Shown: positions 1-12,331 of the stretch, in pieces
Layout: each line of letters begins with the position of its first letter
Numbering within the stretch: position 1 is the first letter of the stretch
NCBI RefSeq assembly: GCF_035594125.1
Contig: NC_087151.1
Location: forward strand, 23,562,831-23,626,830
Direction: 5' to 3'
DNA: 64,000 bases
Origin: Scylla paramamosain
Lineage: Eukaryota; Arthropoda; Malacostraca; Decapoda; Portunidae
The notes under the pieces: model-generated
Told to the model about the DNA's origin: nothing
The model's input: only the letters and a program-made list of their open reading frames with translations
Databases searched by the model: none
Made by a program: the position numbers and the translations under genes

Positions 1-1100
1 GTTCTGTGGATTCCCTGCGTGAAACGTTTACGTCCTGAAGTGTTGGACGTCTATGAAAAGACGTGGAAAAGTGCAGGGTGGTATCATCAGCGTAGGAGAG
101 GATAGGACAAGAAGTTTGGTTTAGAAGGTCATTGATGAATAATAAGGAGAGAGTGGGTGATAGGACAGAACCCTGAGGAACACCACTGTTAATAGATTTA
201 GGAGAAGAACAGTCACCGTCTTCCACAGCAGCAATAGAACGGTCAGAAAGGAAACTTGAGATGAAGTTACAAAGAGAACGATAGAAGCCGTAGAAGGATA
301 GTTTGGAAATAAAAGCTTTGTGCCAAATTCTATCAAAAGCTTTTCAAAATGTCCATGGCAACAGCAAGAGTTTCACCAAAATCTCTAAAAGAGGATAACC
401 GAGACTCAGTAAAGAAAGCCAGATCACCAGAAGAGCGGCCTTGACTGAACCCATACTGGCGATCAGATAGAAGGTTGTTTAAGAATCTTCCTGTTCAAAA
501 ACTTTAGATAGGCAGGGAATTATAACAATAAGACGGCAGTTTGAGGGATTAGAACGGTCACCCTTTTTAAGAACAGGCTGAATGTAGGCAAATTTCCAGC
601 AAGAAGGAAGGGTAGATGTTGACAGACAGAGCTGATAGAGTTTGACTAGGTAAGGTGCAAGCACGGAAGCACAGTTTCGGAGAACAATAGGAGGGACCCC
701 ATCAGGTCCATAGGCCTTCTAAGGGTTTAGGCCAGCATGGAAAACATCATTGCGAAGAATTTCAATGTGAAACATGAAGTAGTCAGAGGATGGAGGAAAG
801 GGAGGAACTAGCCATGAATTGTCCAAGGTATAGTTTTTAGCAAAGGTTTGAGCGAAGAGTTCAGCTTTAGAGATAGATGTGATAGCAGTGGTACCATCCG
901 GTTGAAATAAAGGAGGGAAAGAAGAAGAAGGAAAGTTATTGGAGATAGTTTGGGCTAGATAGCAGAAGTCTCGAGGGGAGTAAGATTTTGAAAGATTTTG
1001 ACACTTTCTGTTAATGAAGGAGTATTTTTGGGTAGTTGGAGAACAGACTTGGCATGGTTCCGGGCAGAAATATAAAGTGCATGAGATTCTGGTGATGGAA
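1..1100 (-). pseudogene. LINE copy 1: reverse transcriptase remnant
   Basis: On the - strand, 479-664 encodes the N-terminal RT block (KKGDRSNPSN type). Lower coordinates contain the region around GVPQGSVLSP and, at about 80-100, SYADDTT, the catalytic Asp-Asp motif of reverse transcriptases. Stops and frame changes interrupt it, for example downstream of the block ending at 479. RT would prime synthesis on nicked target DNA in the active element; this copy cannot make a full protein. It continues past the left edge of the window. Confidence 0.75.
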
Positions 1101-1125
1101 GGCTTAAGTACCTTTTGTGGGCCAC

Positions 1126-1547
1126 CTATCTATCATGTATAGCACGAGAACAAGCTGTGTTAAACCAAGGTTTGGAAAGTTTAGGTCGAGAAAAAGAGTG
1201 AGGAAAGTATGCCTCCATGACAGACACTATCGCCTCTGTTATGCGCTCGGCACACAAAGATGGGTCTCTGACACGGAAGCAGTAGTCATTCCAAGGAAAA
1301 TCAGCAAAATACCTCCTCAGGTTCCCCAACTAGCAGAGGCAAAACGCCAGAGGCACCTTCGCTTAGGGGGATCCTGAGGAGAGATTGGAGCGATAGGACA
1401 AGATACAGATATGAGATTGTGATCAGAGGAGCCCAACGGAGAAGAGAGGGTGACAGCATATGGAGAAGGATTAGAGGTGAGGAAAAGGTTAAGAATGTTA
1501 GGCGTATCTTCAAAACGGTCCGGAATACGAGTAGGGTGTTGCACCAA
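1126..1547 (-). pseudogene. LINE copy 1: endonuclease C-terminus and EN-RT linker fragment
   Basis: Two overlapping - strand frames (1317-1547 and 1126-1329) encode the end of an APE-like endonuclease and the following linker. The first carries the SSDHN motif, in which the Asp-His pair is part of the catalytic site in this nuclease fold. The frame changes near 1320-1330, so the protein is broken. Homologous text is found in the copies at 6840-7290 and 60183-60600. No start codon of its own is implied; this is a piece of a longer polyprotein. Confidence 0.75.
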
Positions 1548-1617
1548 TTGCTCTAGGTCGTGGAGGATAGCAAATTGAAGGTTAGTTCACCAGGATGGTC
1601 AGTGAAGGGAGAGGAAA

Positions 1618-4600
1618 AACTACAAAATGCACGCAAACAACCTTATACGGGGAAACGAAAGGGACATTATGAGAAACGTGTATAACGAGTGTTTTTTTTT
1701 TTTTTTGAGCTTCTTAGGTACCAAAAAGTTACAACACATGAATAGCTCTCTATATCGAGAAAAAGAATACCACCAAAAACATTTTTTGTTTGTGTGTGTG
1801 TTTTTTAGTGGTATCAAAACGCCAAAATGCTTGTAAGGCCTCCTAAATGGGGAAACGAAATGACATTACCAGAAACGTGTCTTTTACGTGTTTAAGAGCG
1901 AGCTAGGCAACACGATAAAAAGCATGGAGGGTACACTCTTTGAAAAAAAAAATAACAGTATTAACAAAAACGTCTCCTTTTAGTGTTTTAAAAAATGTAT
2001 GCAAAAAAAAAAAAATCTCGATGTAGAAACAGTATAACACTTCACAATCAAAACGCCAAAATGCTTGTAAACCCTTCTATATGGGGAAACAAAAAGACAT
2101 TACCACAAACGAGTCTTTTACGTGTTTAAGAGCGAGCTAGGCAACAACACGATAAAAAGTATGGAGAGTACACACTTTGAGAAAACAAAACAGTATTACA
2201 AAAAAACGTTTCTTTTTAGTATTTTCAAAAATGTTTACAAAAAAAAACTATGGAGAAACAGTATAACTTCAGAAGAAGCGTGTATTTTGAGTATTTTTGA
2301 GCTAGTTACGTACAAAAACGCCAAAATGAATGCAAGTAACCCTATATGGAAAACGAAAAAAAAAAAAACTAGAAACGTGTATTATGAGTTTTTTTTTTTT
2401 TTAGCTCCTTAGGTGCTATATTGCTAAAACATATTAATGTATTTCATATTGAGAAACAGAAGAACATTAACAAAAACGTGTATTTTGAGTGTTTTTCACA
2501 TTTTTATGTATCAATACACAGAAAAGCATGCAAAGTTCCCTATATGGATAAAGGAAATAACATTACCAGAAACGTGTCTTCGGACTGTTTTACAGCGTTG
2601 TAGCCATCAAAACCCTAAAAAAAGAAAAGAAAAAAAACATAGAAATCGCCGCATATGGGAATACAAAACATTACGAGAAAAATGTCTTTTGAGTGTTTTT
2701 GAACTTATTACTTACCAAAACGCTAAAACTGATGCAAAACACCCTTTGTAGAGAAAATAGAATAACATTACCAAAAAACAAACATATTTAGTGTTCTTCA
2801 GCTTTCTACGTACAAGAACGCCAAAATGCCTGCAAAGTACCCTGAATGGGGAAATGAGAAAACATTACAAAAAACATGTATTATGAATATTTTTGGGCTT
2901 CTTAGGAACCGAAACCCTAAAACGTATAAATAGCACTCTTATATGGAGCAAAAAGACATCACCAATAACGTGTATTTTGAAATTGTTTCATATTGTTTGG
3001 TAATATAACGCAAAAATGCATGAAAAGCAACCTATATGGGGAAAAAATATATATATTTCCAGAAACGTTTTTTTTTTAGTGATTATGAGTGTGTTGGGCA
3101 GCAAAAACGCTAAAAAGCATGAAGACCATCCTATATGGGAAAAGAAAACAATATTACTAAAAACGTGTCTTTTAAGTATTTTTCAGCTACTTACGTACCA
3201 AAACACTAAAACGCAAGCAAAAAAAAAACTTTTATGGAGAAACACAATAACATTACAAAAAATAAAAAAAATTGAGACGTTTTAAGCTTTTTAGAAACTA
3301 AAACTCGAAAACTCTGTATGGAGAATCAGAACAACATTACCAAAAACGTGTGTTTTTTAGTGTATCTCACATTGTTAGGAAACAAAAAGCCAAAATCAGT
3401 AAAAAGCACCCTATATGGAGTAAGGAAACAAGGTTTACAACAAAAAAAAAAACTTCTTTTATGTGTTTATGAGCGTGCTGGCAGAAAAACGCTGAAAAAC
3501 ATGAAAGCAATGTGCATGAAAAAAGAAAACATTTTTCAAAATTGTTTCGTTTTTTTAATGTTTTTGAGCTACTTACGGAAAAACGTAAAAACGCGTGCAA
3601 AACACACTTAATGCAAAAATGAAATAAAATAACGAAAAACAAGGTTTCGAGGGTTTTTGTGCTTGTTATGTAAAAAAAAAAAAAGACAAAATGCACGGAA
3701 ATTACCAACTATGGAGAAACGAAAAGACATTAGTTGAAATATGTATTATAATTGTTTTTGAGCTTCATAGGTACCAAAACGATAACGATCAAAACTCTAT
3801 ATGGAGAAGCAGAATAACATTACCAAAAAGTTTTTTTGATCTTAGTTACTAAAACGCTAAAACGCATGAATCTCTATATAGAGAAACAAAAGAGCATTTT
3901 CAAAAAACGTAAACTTTGAGTGTATTTCACATTCTCAAGTACCAAAAAGCTAAAATGCATGCAAAGCACCCCATATGAGGAAAGGGAACGGAATTTCCAG
4001 AAACGTGTATTTTGAGTTTTAATAAGCATGCTATGCATCTAAACGATGTAAAAATAAATAAACAAATAAATAAATAAATGGAAAACACCCCATATGGGAA
4101 AACAAAACAATATTCTAACCTACTTATGTACCAAAACGCTGAAAAGCATGCAAAACTTTTTATGGAGAAACATTATAACTTTACCAAATACATATATTTT
4201 CAATGTTTTTGAGCTTGCTACGTGAAAAAATTACAAAATGCATGAAAACCACTCTATATGGTGAAACGAGAACGAGAAACGTGTATTCTGAGAGTTTTGA
4301 GCTTCTTAGTTATCAAAATGGTAAAACGCTTGAATAGCATTTTATATCGAGAAACAATAACATTACCAAAAACGTGTATTTTGAGTGTTTTCCCATTATT
4401 ACGTACCAAAACGAGAAAAATGCTTGCAAAGCCGACGAAATGAAGTAACAAACAATTTTACAAAAAAGTGTCTTTTGAATGCAAAAAACACACTTTATGG
4501 AGAAACATAGTAACAATACCAAAAACAAGTATTTTTGCGTGTGTTTCGGCTTGTTACGTACAAAAACTCCAAAATGCATCCAAAATACCTTGTAAGAGGA

Positions 4601-5941
4601 AACGAAAAGATATTACGAGAAACGTGTATTATAAGTGTTTTTGAGCTACATAGGTATCTAAACAATGAAACCGATAGCATTCTATATGGAGAAACACAAT
4701 ACCATGACCAAATACGTGCATTTTGAGTATATTTCACGGGTATCAAGACCCTAAAATGTATACAAAGGATCATGTATGGGAAAAGGAAACGAGATTTTCA
4801 GAAACGTGTCTTTAGAGAATTTTATGAGCGTTCTAGGCACCAAAACGATAAAAAAAAAATCATGGAAAGCATCGTATATGGTAAAAGAAAACAATATTAC
4901 CGAAAACGTCTCTTTTTAATGTTTTTAAACTAGATATGTACGAAAACGCTATAAACCATGTAAAAAAATTCATGAAGAAACAGCATAACTTTACAAAAAA
5001 CGTGTATTTCTAGTGTTTTTGAGCATGTTACCTAGAAAAATGTATGGAAGCTACTTATAGGGGGAAACGAAACGATATTCCAAGAAACATATCTTTTGCG
5101 TGTTTTTATGCATGTTAGGCACCAAAACGCAAAAAAAAAAAAAAAATAACGCGAAAATGAATGCAAAATACCCTATATGAATAAACGTAAACATATTACA
5201 AGAAAAGTATAATTATTATAAGTGTTTTCGAGCTTTTTCATTACCAAACCCCTAAAACTCATGAATAACTCTCTATATGGAGAAAACGAAAAAACAACAT
5301 TACCAGAAACTTGTATTTTGTGTGAATTCGCAATGATAGATGCCAAAACACCTTATGTGTGCAGAGGAAACGAGATTTCCAGGAACGTGTCTTTTTCGTG
5401 TTTATGAGCGTACTAGGCACCAAAACACTAAAAAGCATGTAAAGCATCCTATGTGGGAAAACAAAACAACATTACCAAAAACGTCCCTTTTCAGTGTTTT
5501 TTAAGCTGTTTATGTACCAGAACACTAAAATTCATGCAAAACACCTTTTATGGAAAAAAACTTAAAAAACATTACTCAAAACAAATATTTTGAGTGTTTC
5601 AGATTTTCGTACGTGGAAAAACGTCGAAATGCATGGAAGGTACGCTGTAGGGAGAAACGAAAAGACATTACGAGAAACATGTACTGTGAGCGTTTTTGAA
5701 CTTAGGAATCAAAACGCTAAAAAGTATGAATAGCTCTCTATATGTAGAAACAGAGCATTACCAAAAACGTGAATTTTAAATGTTTTTCACATTATTAGGC
5801 ACAAAAACGCCAAAATGCATGTAAAACCCCCTCTATGGGAAAACGATGCGACAATGCAAAAAACAAGTCTTTTGAGTGTTTTTCAGTTTTAGGCATAAAA
5901 AAAGCTTTAAAGCATGGAATTCATCCTATATGGGTATAGGA
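1618..5941 (+). repeat. Class I satellite array, ~95 bp monomers in 5-monomer higher-order repeat
   Basis: Tandem, diverged monomers of about 95 bp recur with a GGTACCAAAACGC-like core, GCATG, CTATATGG, ACATTACC and a T-rich linker. Five linker and core types follow each other: GAGCTTGTTACGTAC, GAGCTTCTTAGGTACC, TTTCACATTGTTAGGTACC, ATGAGCGTGTTAGGCACC and GAGCTACTTACGTACC. The short open frames in this stretch are accidental translations of the repeat. There is an (AAAT)n tract near 4050-4080. No gene is seen. Confidence 0.85.
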
Positions 5942-6183
5942 GGGGGCAGTAGACACCTGCCGAAACGATAATTACTCCCAGTGAGGTCTAAAGCACTGTT
6001 CAGGGGATGCTGTGAACTTATCATTAAACCCAGCTTTGACCTCATTGAACGTTTCCCTTTGTGTCTCACAACACAAGGGGACAGTCAGAGACTGCCCTCT
6101 AAAGACAACTCTCTTCCTCCAAACAAAACTATAAGCACCTAATAACACACACACACCCTTCACTCAAAAATTTTAAAATCAAC
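5942..6183 (+). promoter_or_regulatory. LINE 5' UTR (putative internal promoter region)
   Basis: This 242 bp leader precedes the ATG at 6184. The same leader occurs, inverted, in copy 6 at about 46015-46255. Conservation of two independent 5' ends shows that this is the true start of the element. LINEs of this kind usually carry an internal promoter in this region; that role is inferred and no specific element can be pointed to. Confidence 0.5.
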
Positions 6184-6916
6184 ATGGCGACTCCTACACC
6201 AGCCTCGGAGTCCCCATCTGGGGAGGGGACCATAAATGTCCCTAGGTCGGACTGCCTTTCTGTCGACGACCCTAAGTGTCTTGACACCCCCCTCAACTTT
6301 TTCGTCATTAACTTCTGCAACATTCGCGGTCTAAGATCTAATTTTCAATCTGTACAACACCACCTCTCCTCTTCTAAAACCTCATCTTCTTTTCTTCACT
6401 GAAATTCAGGTGTCTGAGGCAACTGAGAGTAGCCCCTTTTCTGTTCCCTCCTACTTTCTCTATCCTCATTTTCGATCCAAAGCTGGATGCTGCGTTTTTG
6501 TGCGCAATGACTTAACCTGCTCTCGTGCCCACGCTCTTGAATCTTCCGAGTTTTCCACCATCTGGCTACTACTACAGAGTCACTCTCTTACTAAATTTAT
6601 CTGTCCTGTGTACCTCTCACCTAACTCCTCTGACTATAAGAAATTCTTTGACTACTTAACTTCCAAAGTGGAGCACATTCTGACCCTCTTCCCTCTTGCA
6701 GAGATATCCATTCTTGGAGACTTCAATGTTCACCACCAGCTTTGGCTTTCCTCTCCCTTCACTAACCATCCTTGTGAACTAGCCTACAACTTTGCTATCC
6801 TCCATGACCTAGAGCAATTGGTGCAACACCCTACTCGTATTCCTGACCGTCTTGGAGATACGCCCAACATTCTTGACCTTTTCCTGACCTTATGCTTATG
6901 CTGTCACCCTTCCTGA
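6184..6916 (+). pseudogene. LINE copy 2: APE-like endonuclease domain, frameshifted
   Basis: The frame opens at ATG 6184. A short N-terminal leader is followed by [11 protein letters not shown], the start of an exonuclease-endonuclease-phosphatase fold. An extra A in the run near 6375-6381 shifts the frame, and the next frame (6410-6916) continues with the ILGDFNVHH block around 6710-6735 and the [15 protein letters not shown] block. Near 6894-6945 a short internal duplication (GCTTATGCTGTCACC twice) breaks the frame again. At the SSDHN catalytic site this copy reads SEHN. In the live element this domain would nick the target DNA. Confidence 0.85.
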
Positions 6917-7025
6917 TCCTTCTGCTTATGCTGTCACCTTTTTTTCTCCGTTGGGCTCCTCCGAACACAATCTCATATCTTTATATTGAGCTATCACTCC
7001 AATCCCTCCACATGATCCCCCCTAA

Positions 7026-7668
7026 GCGAAGGTGCCTCTTGCGTTTTGGCTCTGCTAGTTGGGGGGACCTGTGGAGGTATTTTGCTGAGTTTCATTGGAA
7101 TGACTACTGGTTCCGTGTCAGAGACCCGTTTTTGTGTGCTGAGGTTTGTGTACAGAGGTGATAGTGTCTGGAATGGAGGCATACATTCCTCACTCTTTTG
7201 TTTTATCCTAAACATTCTAAACCTTGGTTTAACACAGCCTGTTCTCGTGCTATACATGATAGAGAGGTGGCCCACAAAAGGTACTTAAGTCTTCCATCAC
7301 CAGAATCTCATGCACTTTATATTTCTGCCCGGAACCATGCCAAGTCTGTTCTCCAACTAGCCAAGAACTCCTTCATTAACAGAAAATGTCAAAACCTTTC
7401 AAGATCTAGCTCCCCTCGTGATTTCTGGCATCTAGCCAAAAATATATCCAATAACTTTGCTTCTTCTTCTTTCCCTACTCTATTTCAACCAGATGGCACC
7501 ACTGCTATCACATCTATTTCTAAAGCTGAACTCTTTGCTCAAACCTATGCTAAAAACTTTATCTTGGACGATTCTGGGCTTGTTCCTCCCTCTCCTCCAC
7601 CCTCTGACTACTTCATTCCACCTATTAAAATTCTTCGCAATGATGTTTTCCATGTCCTCGCGGCCTAA
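7026..7668 (+). pseudogene. LINE copy 2: linker between endonuclease and RT, broken
   Basis: Two frames (about 7026-7161 and 7198-7668) encode the conserved region between endonuclease and RT, including KRRCL, a Trp-rich segment, SKPWFNTACSRAI and the SPRDFWHLAKNISNN block. Compared with the other copies, frames are lost near 7140 and near 7190, and again at about 7655-7680, where the sequence reads TCCTCGCGGCC instead of a plain GGCC join. I assign no enzymatic function; it is a family-specific connector. Confidence 0.75.
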
Positions 7669-7730
7669 ACCCTCGGAAGGCTTATGGACCTGATGGGGTC
7701 CCTCCTATTGTTCTCCGAAACTGTGCCTCC

Positions 7731-9106
7731 ATGCTTGCACCTTGCTTAGTCAAACTCTTTCAGCTCTGTCTGTCAACATCTACCTTTCCTTTTTGCTGGA
7801 AGTTTGACTACATTCAGCCTGTTACTAAAAAGGGTGACCGTTCTAATCCCTCAAACTACCGTCCTATTGCTTTAATTTCCTCCCTATCTAAAGTTTTTGA
7901 ATCTATCCTCAACAGGAAGATTCTTAAACATCTATCACTTCACAACCTTCTATCTGATCGCCAGTATGGGTTCCGTCAAGGAACCCATACTGGTAATCTT
8001 CTGGCTTTCCTTACTGAGTCTTGGTCATCCTCTTTTAGAGATTTTGGTGAAACTTTTGCTGTTGCATTGGACATATCAAAAGCTTTTGATAGAGTCTGGC
8101 ACAAAGCTTTGATTTCCAAACTACCCTCCTACGGTTTCTATCCTTCTCTCTGTAACTTCATCTCAAGTTTCCTTTCTGACTGTTCTATTGCTGCTGTGGT
8201 AGACGGTCACTGTTCTTCTCCTAGATCTATTAACAGTGGTGTTCCTCAGGGTTCTGTCCTGTCACCCACTCTCTTCTCATTATTCGTTAATGATCTTCTA
8301 TACCAAACTTCTTGTCCTATCCACTCCTACGCTGATGATACCACCCTGCACTTTTCCACGTCTTTTCATAGACGTCCAACCCTTCAGGAGGTAAACATAT
8401 CACGCAGGGAAGCCACAGAACGCCTGACTTCTGATCTTTCAAGAATTTCTGATTGGGGCAGAGCAAACTTGGTATTGTTCAATGATTCAAAAACTCAATT
8501 CCTCCATCTGTCAATTCGACACAACCTTCCAGACAACTATCCCCTCTTCTTCAATGAAACTCAACTGTCCCCCTCTTCTACACTGAACATCCTCTGTCTG
8601 TCCTTTACTTATAATCTGAACTGGAAACTTCACATCTCATCTCTAGCTAAAACAGCATTTATGAAGTTAGGTGCTCTGAGACGTCTCCGCCAGTTTTTCT
8701 CACCCCTCCCAGCTGCTAACTCTGTACAAGGGCCTTATCCATCCATGTATGGAGTATGCTTCACATGTCTGGGGGGGATCCACTCATACTGCTTTTCTAG
8801 ACAGGGTGGAATCAAAAGCTTTTCGTCTCATCAACTCCTCTCCTCTAACTGACTGTCTTCAGCCTCTCTCCCACCGCCGCAATGTTGCATCTCTAGCTGT
8901 CTTCTACCGCTATTTTCATGCTAACTGCTCTTCTGATCTTGCTAACTGCATGCATCCCCATTATTCTCACCAACCAGTATTCTCAATCATTCATCCCTTT
9001 CTCTGGTAAACTCTGGAACTCCCTGCCTGCTTCTGTATTTCCACCTTCCTATGACTTGAATTCGTTCAAAAGGGAGGTTTCAAGACACTTATTCATCAAT
9101 TTTTGA
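7731..9106 (+). pseudogene. LINE copy 2: reverse transcriptase and C-terminal domain
   Basis: A 373-residue open stretch (7731-8852) carries the RT motifs in order: KKGDRSNPSNYRPI, ALDISKAFDRVWH (motif A Asp), GVPQGSVLSP (motif B) and SYADDTT (motif C, about 8327-8342). A frameshift near 8720-8760 moves the C-terminal part (HVWGGSTHTA, RRNVASLAVFYRYFHANCS, GKLWNSLP) into other frames up to 9106. The fingers region contains a copy-specific palindromic substitution at 7961-7993. The enzyme would copy the element RNA at the insertion site; this copy is dead. Confidence 0.88.
7961..7993 (+). repeat. Perfect 14-nt inverted repeat inside LINE copy 2 RT
   Basis: CCAGTATGGGTTCC (7961-7974), loop GTCAA, then GGAACCCATACTGG (7980-7993). 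The other copies lack the right arm here and read GGCCGCTCTACTGG or similar, so the right arm is a templated copy of the left one. Confidence 0.9.
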
Positions 9107-9210
9107 CCACTGCTTTGACCCTTTTATGGGACTTGCATTTCAGTGGGCATTTTTTTATTAGATTTTTGTTGCCCTTGTCCAGTGTCTTTCCTGCATAAAA
9201 AAAAAAAAAA

Positions 9211-9955
9211 CAATATTGCGAAAAAAATGTGTTTATTTTTCAGTTTTTGAACTTCTTATGTACCAAAACGTAAATGGCATACAAAACACACTTTATGAAA
9301 CGCTTAAATTCATGCAAAGTACCACATGTGGAAACAAAAAGACATTACGAGAAACACGTATTACTCCTATGAGAGTTTTTGTTAGTATGTTATATTGAGA
9401 AACAGAACCACTTTACCAAACACGTGTATTTTGAGTGTATTTAACATTGTTAGGTACTAAAAAGCAAAAAATGCATGTAAAGCACCCTCTATGGGGAAAG
9501 GAAATTAGATTTCAAGAAACGAGTCTTTTGAGTGTAAGCGTGTAAGGCACCAAAACGCTAAAAAACATCTAAAACACCCTATATGGAAAGAAAAAGAAAA
9601 TTATCAAAATAGTGTATTTTCAGTGTTTTTGAACTACTTATGTACCAAACAGCTAAAACGCATGCAGATCACTCTATATAGAGTAAGACAATAACATTAC
9701 CAAAAACAGGTATTTTGTATGTTTTTTTTTTTTTAGCTTGTTATGTACAAAAACGTCAAAAACGTACATCTATATGAGGAACCGAAAAGACATTACAAGA
9801 AACGTCCATTATGAGTGTTTTTGAGCTTCTTAGGTACTAAAACACGAAAACGCATGAGTAACAGTCTATATGTAAAAAAAATAATAAAAGGAAAACAGAA
9901 CATTACCAGAACCGTGTAATGTAAGTGTATTTCACTTTGTTAGATGCATGCAAGG
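9211..9955 (+). repeat. Class I satellite, + orientation
   Basis: About eight monomers of the ~95 bp satellite resume in phase after the LINE poly(A). Type-C linkers (ACATTGTTAGG-like) lie near 9441 and 9931, 490 bp apart, matching the five-monomer period. No gene is seen. Confidence 0.8.
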
Positions 9956-10385
9956 AACACGTTTTTTGGTCATGTTCTGTTTCTTTTTATAGAGTGTTGT
10001 TCATGCGTTTTAGCCTTTTGATACCTAAGAAGCTCTAAAACACTTTTAATACACGTTTCTCGTGATGTGTTTTCGTTGCCCTATCTAAGGTACTTTCTAT
10101 GCATTTTGGCGTTTATCTATGTAACAATCTCAACAGAAATAATAATTTTTTTTTTCATAAAGGGCGTTTTACACGCATTTAAGCATTTTTGGTATGTAAG
10201 GCGTTAAAAAAAAAAAAAAAAAACTAAAAAGACACTTTCTTGGTATTTTTTCCCCTATATTGGGTGTTTTTCCATGTTTTTTTCAGCATTTCAGCATTTC
10301 AACACGATCATAATCTTTCAAAAGATACGTTTTTTTTTTTTTTTGAATACCATGTATCCTTACCCTTTATAGGATGCTTTGCAAA
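9956..10385 (-). repeat. Inverted satellite block
   Basis: Here the monomers read on the opposite strand (GCGTTTTGG...CCTAAGAAGCTC and CATGCGTTTTAG patterns) for about 430 bp, roughly four to five monomers, before the array returns to + orientation at the CACCCTTTATAGAG motif near 10388. Confidence 0.8.
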
Positions 10386-12165
10386 ACACCCTTTATAGAG
10401 GAACACAATAACTTTACCAAAACCGTGAATTTTCAGTGTTTATGAGCTTGTTACGTAAGAAACCGCTACAAAAGAACACTACGAGTGACGTATATTTTGA
10501 GTGTTTTTGAGCTTCTTAGGCACCAAAACGCTAAAACGTGTAAATAGCACTATGTGGAGAAACAGAACAACATTACGAAAAATATGTATTTTTAGTGTTT
10601 TTCACATAGCCAGAAAAAAAAAAAAAACGTCAAAATGCAAGCATAGCACCCTCTATGTTGAAATAAAACGACATTACAAGAAACGTATCTTATAATTATT
10701 TTTGTGCATATTACACAACAAAACGCAAAAAAGTATGGAAAGCACGTTATATTGCAAAACAAAACATTATCAAAAACGTTCCTTTTCAATGTTTTTGAGG
10801 TACTTACCTACCAAAACGCTAAAACGGATGTAAAACCCTCTTCATTGAGACTCAGAGTAACATTACCAAAAACAAGTATTTTGGGTGTTTATGAGCTTAT
10901 TACGTACATAAACGTTAAAATGCATGGAAAGTACTTGGTATGGGAAAACGAAAGAACATTACGAGAAACGTGTATAAGCAGTGTTTTTGAGGTTCTTCGG
11001 TACCAAAACGCGAGAATGCGTTGAATAACCCTCTATGTGGAGAATTAGAACATTACCAAAAACGTTTATTTTGAGTGTTTTTTACATTGTTAGATACCAC
11101 ACTGACAAAACGCATGCAAAGCACTCTATATAGGAAAACGAAGCGACATTACCAGAAACGTGTTTTCTTTTTCTTTTTTTTAGCGTTTTATGCACCAAAA
11201 CAATAAAAATGCTTGGAAAGTATCCTACAAAACAACATTACAAAAAAGGTGTCTTTTGTGTGTTTTTGAGCTTCTTACGTACCAAAACCGTAAAATTAAT
11301 GCAAAACACTCATTATGAAGAAACAGAATACCATTACCAAAAATGTGTATTACGATGATTTTTCAGATCGTTAGGTACAGAAACAGCAAAATGCATGCAA
11401 TGGACCTTATACGATGAAAGATAACAATATTAATTACAATAATATTGCATTATTAATACACACGTATTATGAATTATTAAACCTTAGCAAACAAAATTCT
11501 CAACAACACCCTATATGTAGAAACAGAACAACATTACTAAAAACGTGTTATGAGTGTTAGTAGCATTGGTATGTACAAAAACGCGAAAATTCATGCAAAA
11601 CGTTTATTTTGAGTGTTTTTTACATTGTTAGATACCAAACTGACAAAACGCATGCAAAGCACTCTATATAGGAAAACGAAGCGACATTACCAGAAACATG
11701 TTTTTTTTTTTTTTTTTTAGCGTTTTATGCACCAAAACAATAAAAATGCTTGGAAAGTATCCTACAAAACAACATTACAAAAAAGGTGTCTTTTGTGTGT
11801 TTTTGAGCTTCTTACGTACCAAAACCGTAAAATTAATGCAAAACACTCATTATGGAGAAACAGAATACCATTACCAAAAATGTGTATTACGATGATTTTT
11901 CAGATCGTTAGGTACAGAAACAGCAAAATGCATGCAATGGACCTTATATGATGAAAGATTACAATATTAATTACAATAATATTGGATTATTAATACACAC
12001 GTATTATGAATTATTAAACCTTAGCTAACAAAATTCTCAACAACACTCTATATGTAGAAACAGAACAACATTACTAAAAACGTGTGTTATGAGTGTTAGT
12101 AGCAATGGTATGTACAAAAACGCGAAAATTCATGCAAAGTGTCTCATATGGAATAACGAAATGCA
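10386..12165 (+). repeat. Class I satellite, + orientation
   Basis: Monomers continue in + orientation with the five-type order. The block includes a recent tandem duplication (11061-12136). No gene is seen. Confidence 0.8.
11061..12136 (+). repeat. Tandem duplication of a 538 bp multi-monomer unit
   Basis: Units at 11061-11598 and 11599-12136 are nearly identical, far closer to each other than neighbouring monomers are. Both share idiosyncratic text such as an AATATTAATTACAATAATATTG segment and a CTCAACAACAC segment. The differences seen are poly(T) length and scattered single bases. Confidence 0.9.
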
Positions 12166-12195
12166 TTACGAAAAAAAATAAATAAATAAAAAAAT

Positions 12196-12331
<136 letters not shown>

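Larger units (their letters stand above)
1..1617 (-). mobile_element. LINE copy 1 (APE-type non-LTR retrotransposon), cut by window edge and 5'-truncated
   Basis: Read on the - strand, this matches the family best seen at 5942-9210. It runs from the later endonuclease region (near 1617) through the linker to the reverse transcriptase YADD motif (about 80-100), and its 3' part lies outside the window. The 5' end stops inside the endonuclease region, as expected for incomplete target-primed reverse transcription, and satellite begins directly beyond 1617. Among the copies here it keeps some of the best-preserved motifs, including the endonuclease SSDHN signature near 1410-1430 and a YADD motif. 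Confidence 0.9.
5942..9210 (+). mobile_element. LINE copy 2, near full length non-LTR retrotransposon, inactive
   Basis: This is the longest copy of the family. It has a 5' UTR starting at the GGGGGCAG motif (5942), an ATG at 6184, an APE-like endonuclease, a linker, reverse transcriptase with YADD, a C-terminal domain and a 3' tail ending in about 14 A residues (9197-9210). The flanks are the same satellite monomer: the left one stops just after CCTATATGGG and the right one resumes at CAATATTGCG, so the insertion was clean and kept the satellite phase. I saw no obvious target duplication. Several frameshifts destroy the reading frame. The clade is not assigned; jockey/CR1-like single-frame LINEs are the nearest type I recognise. 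Confidence 0.92.
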
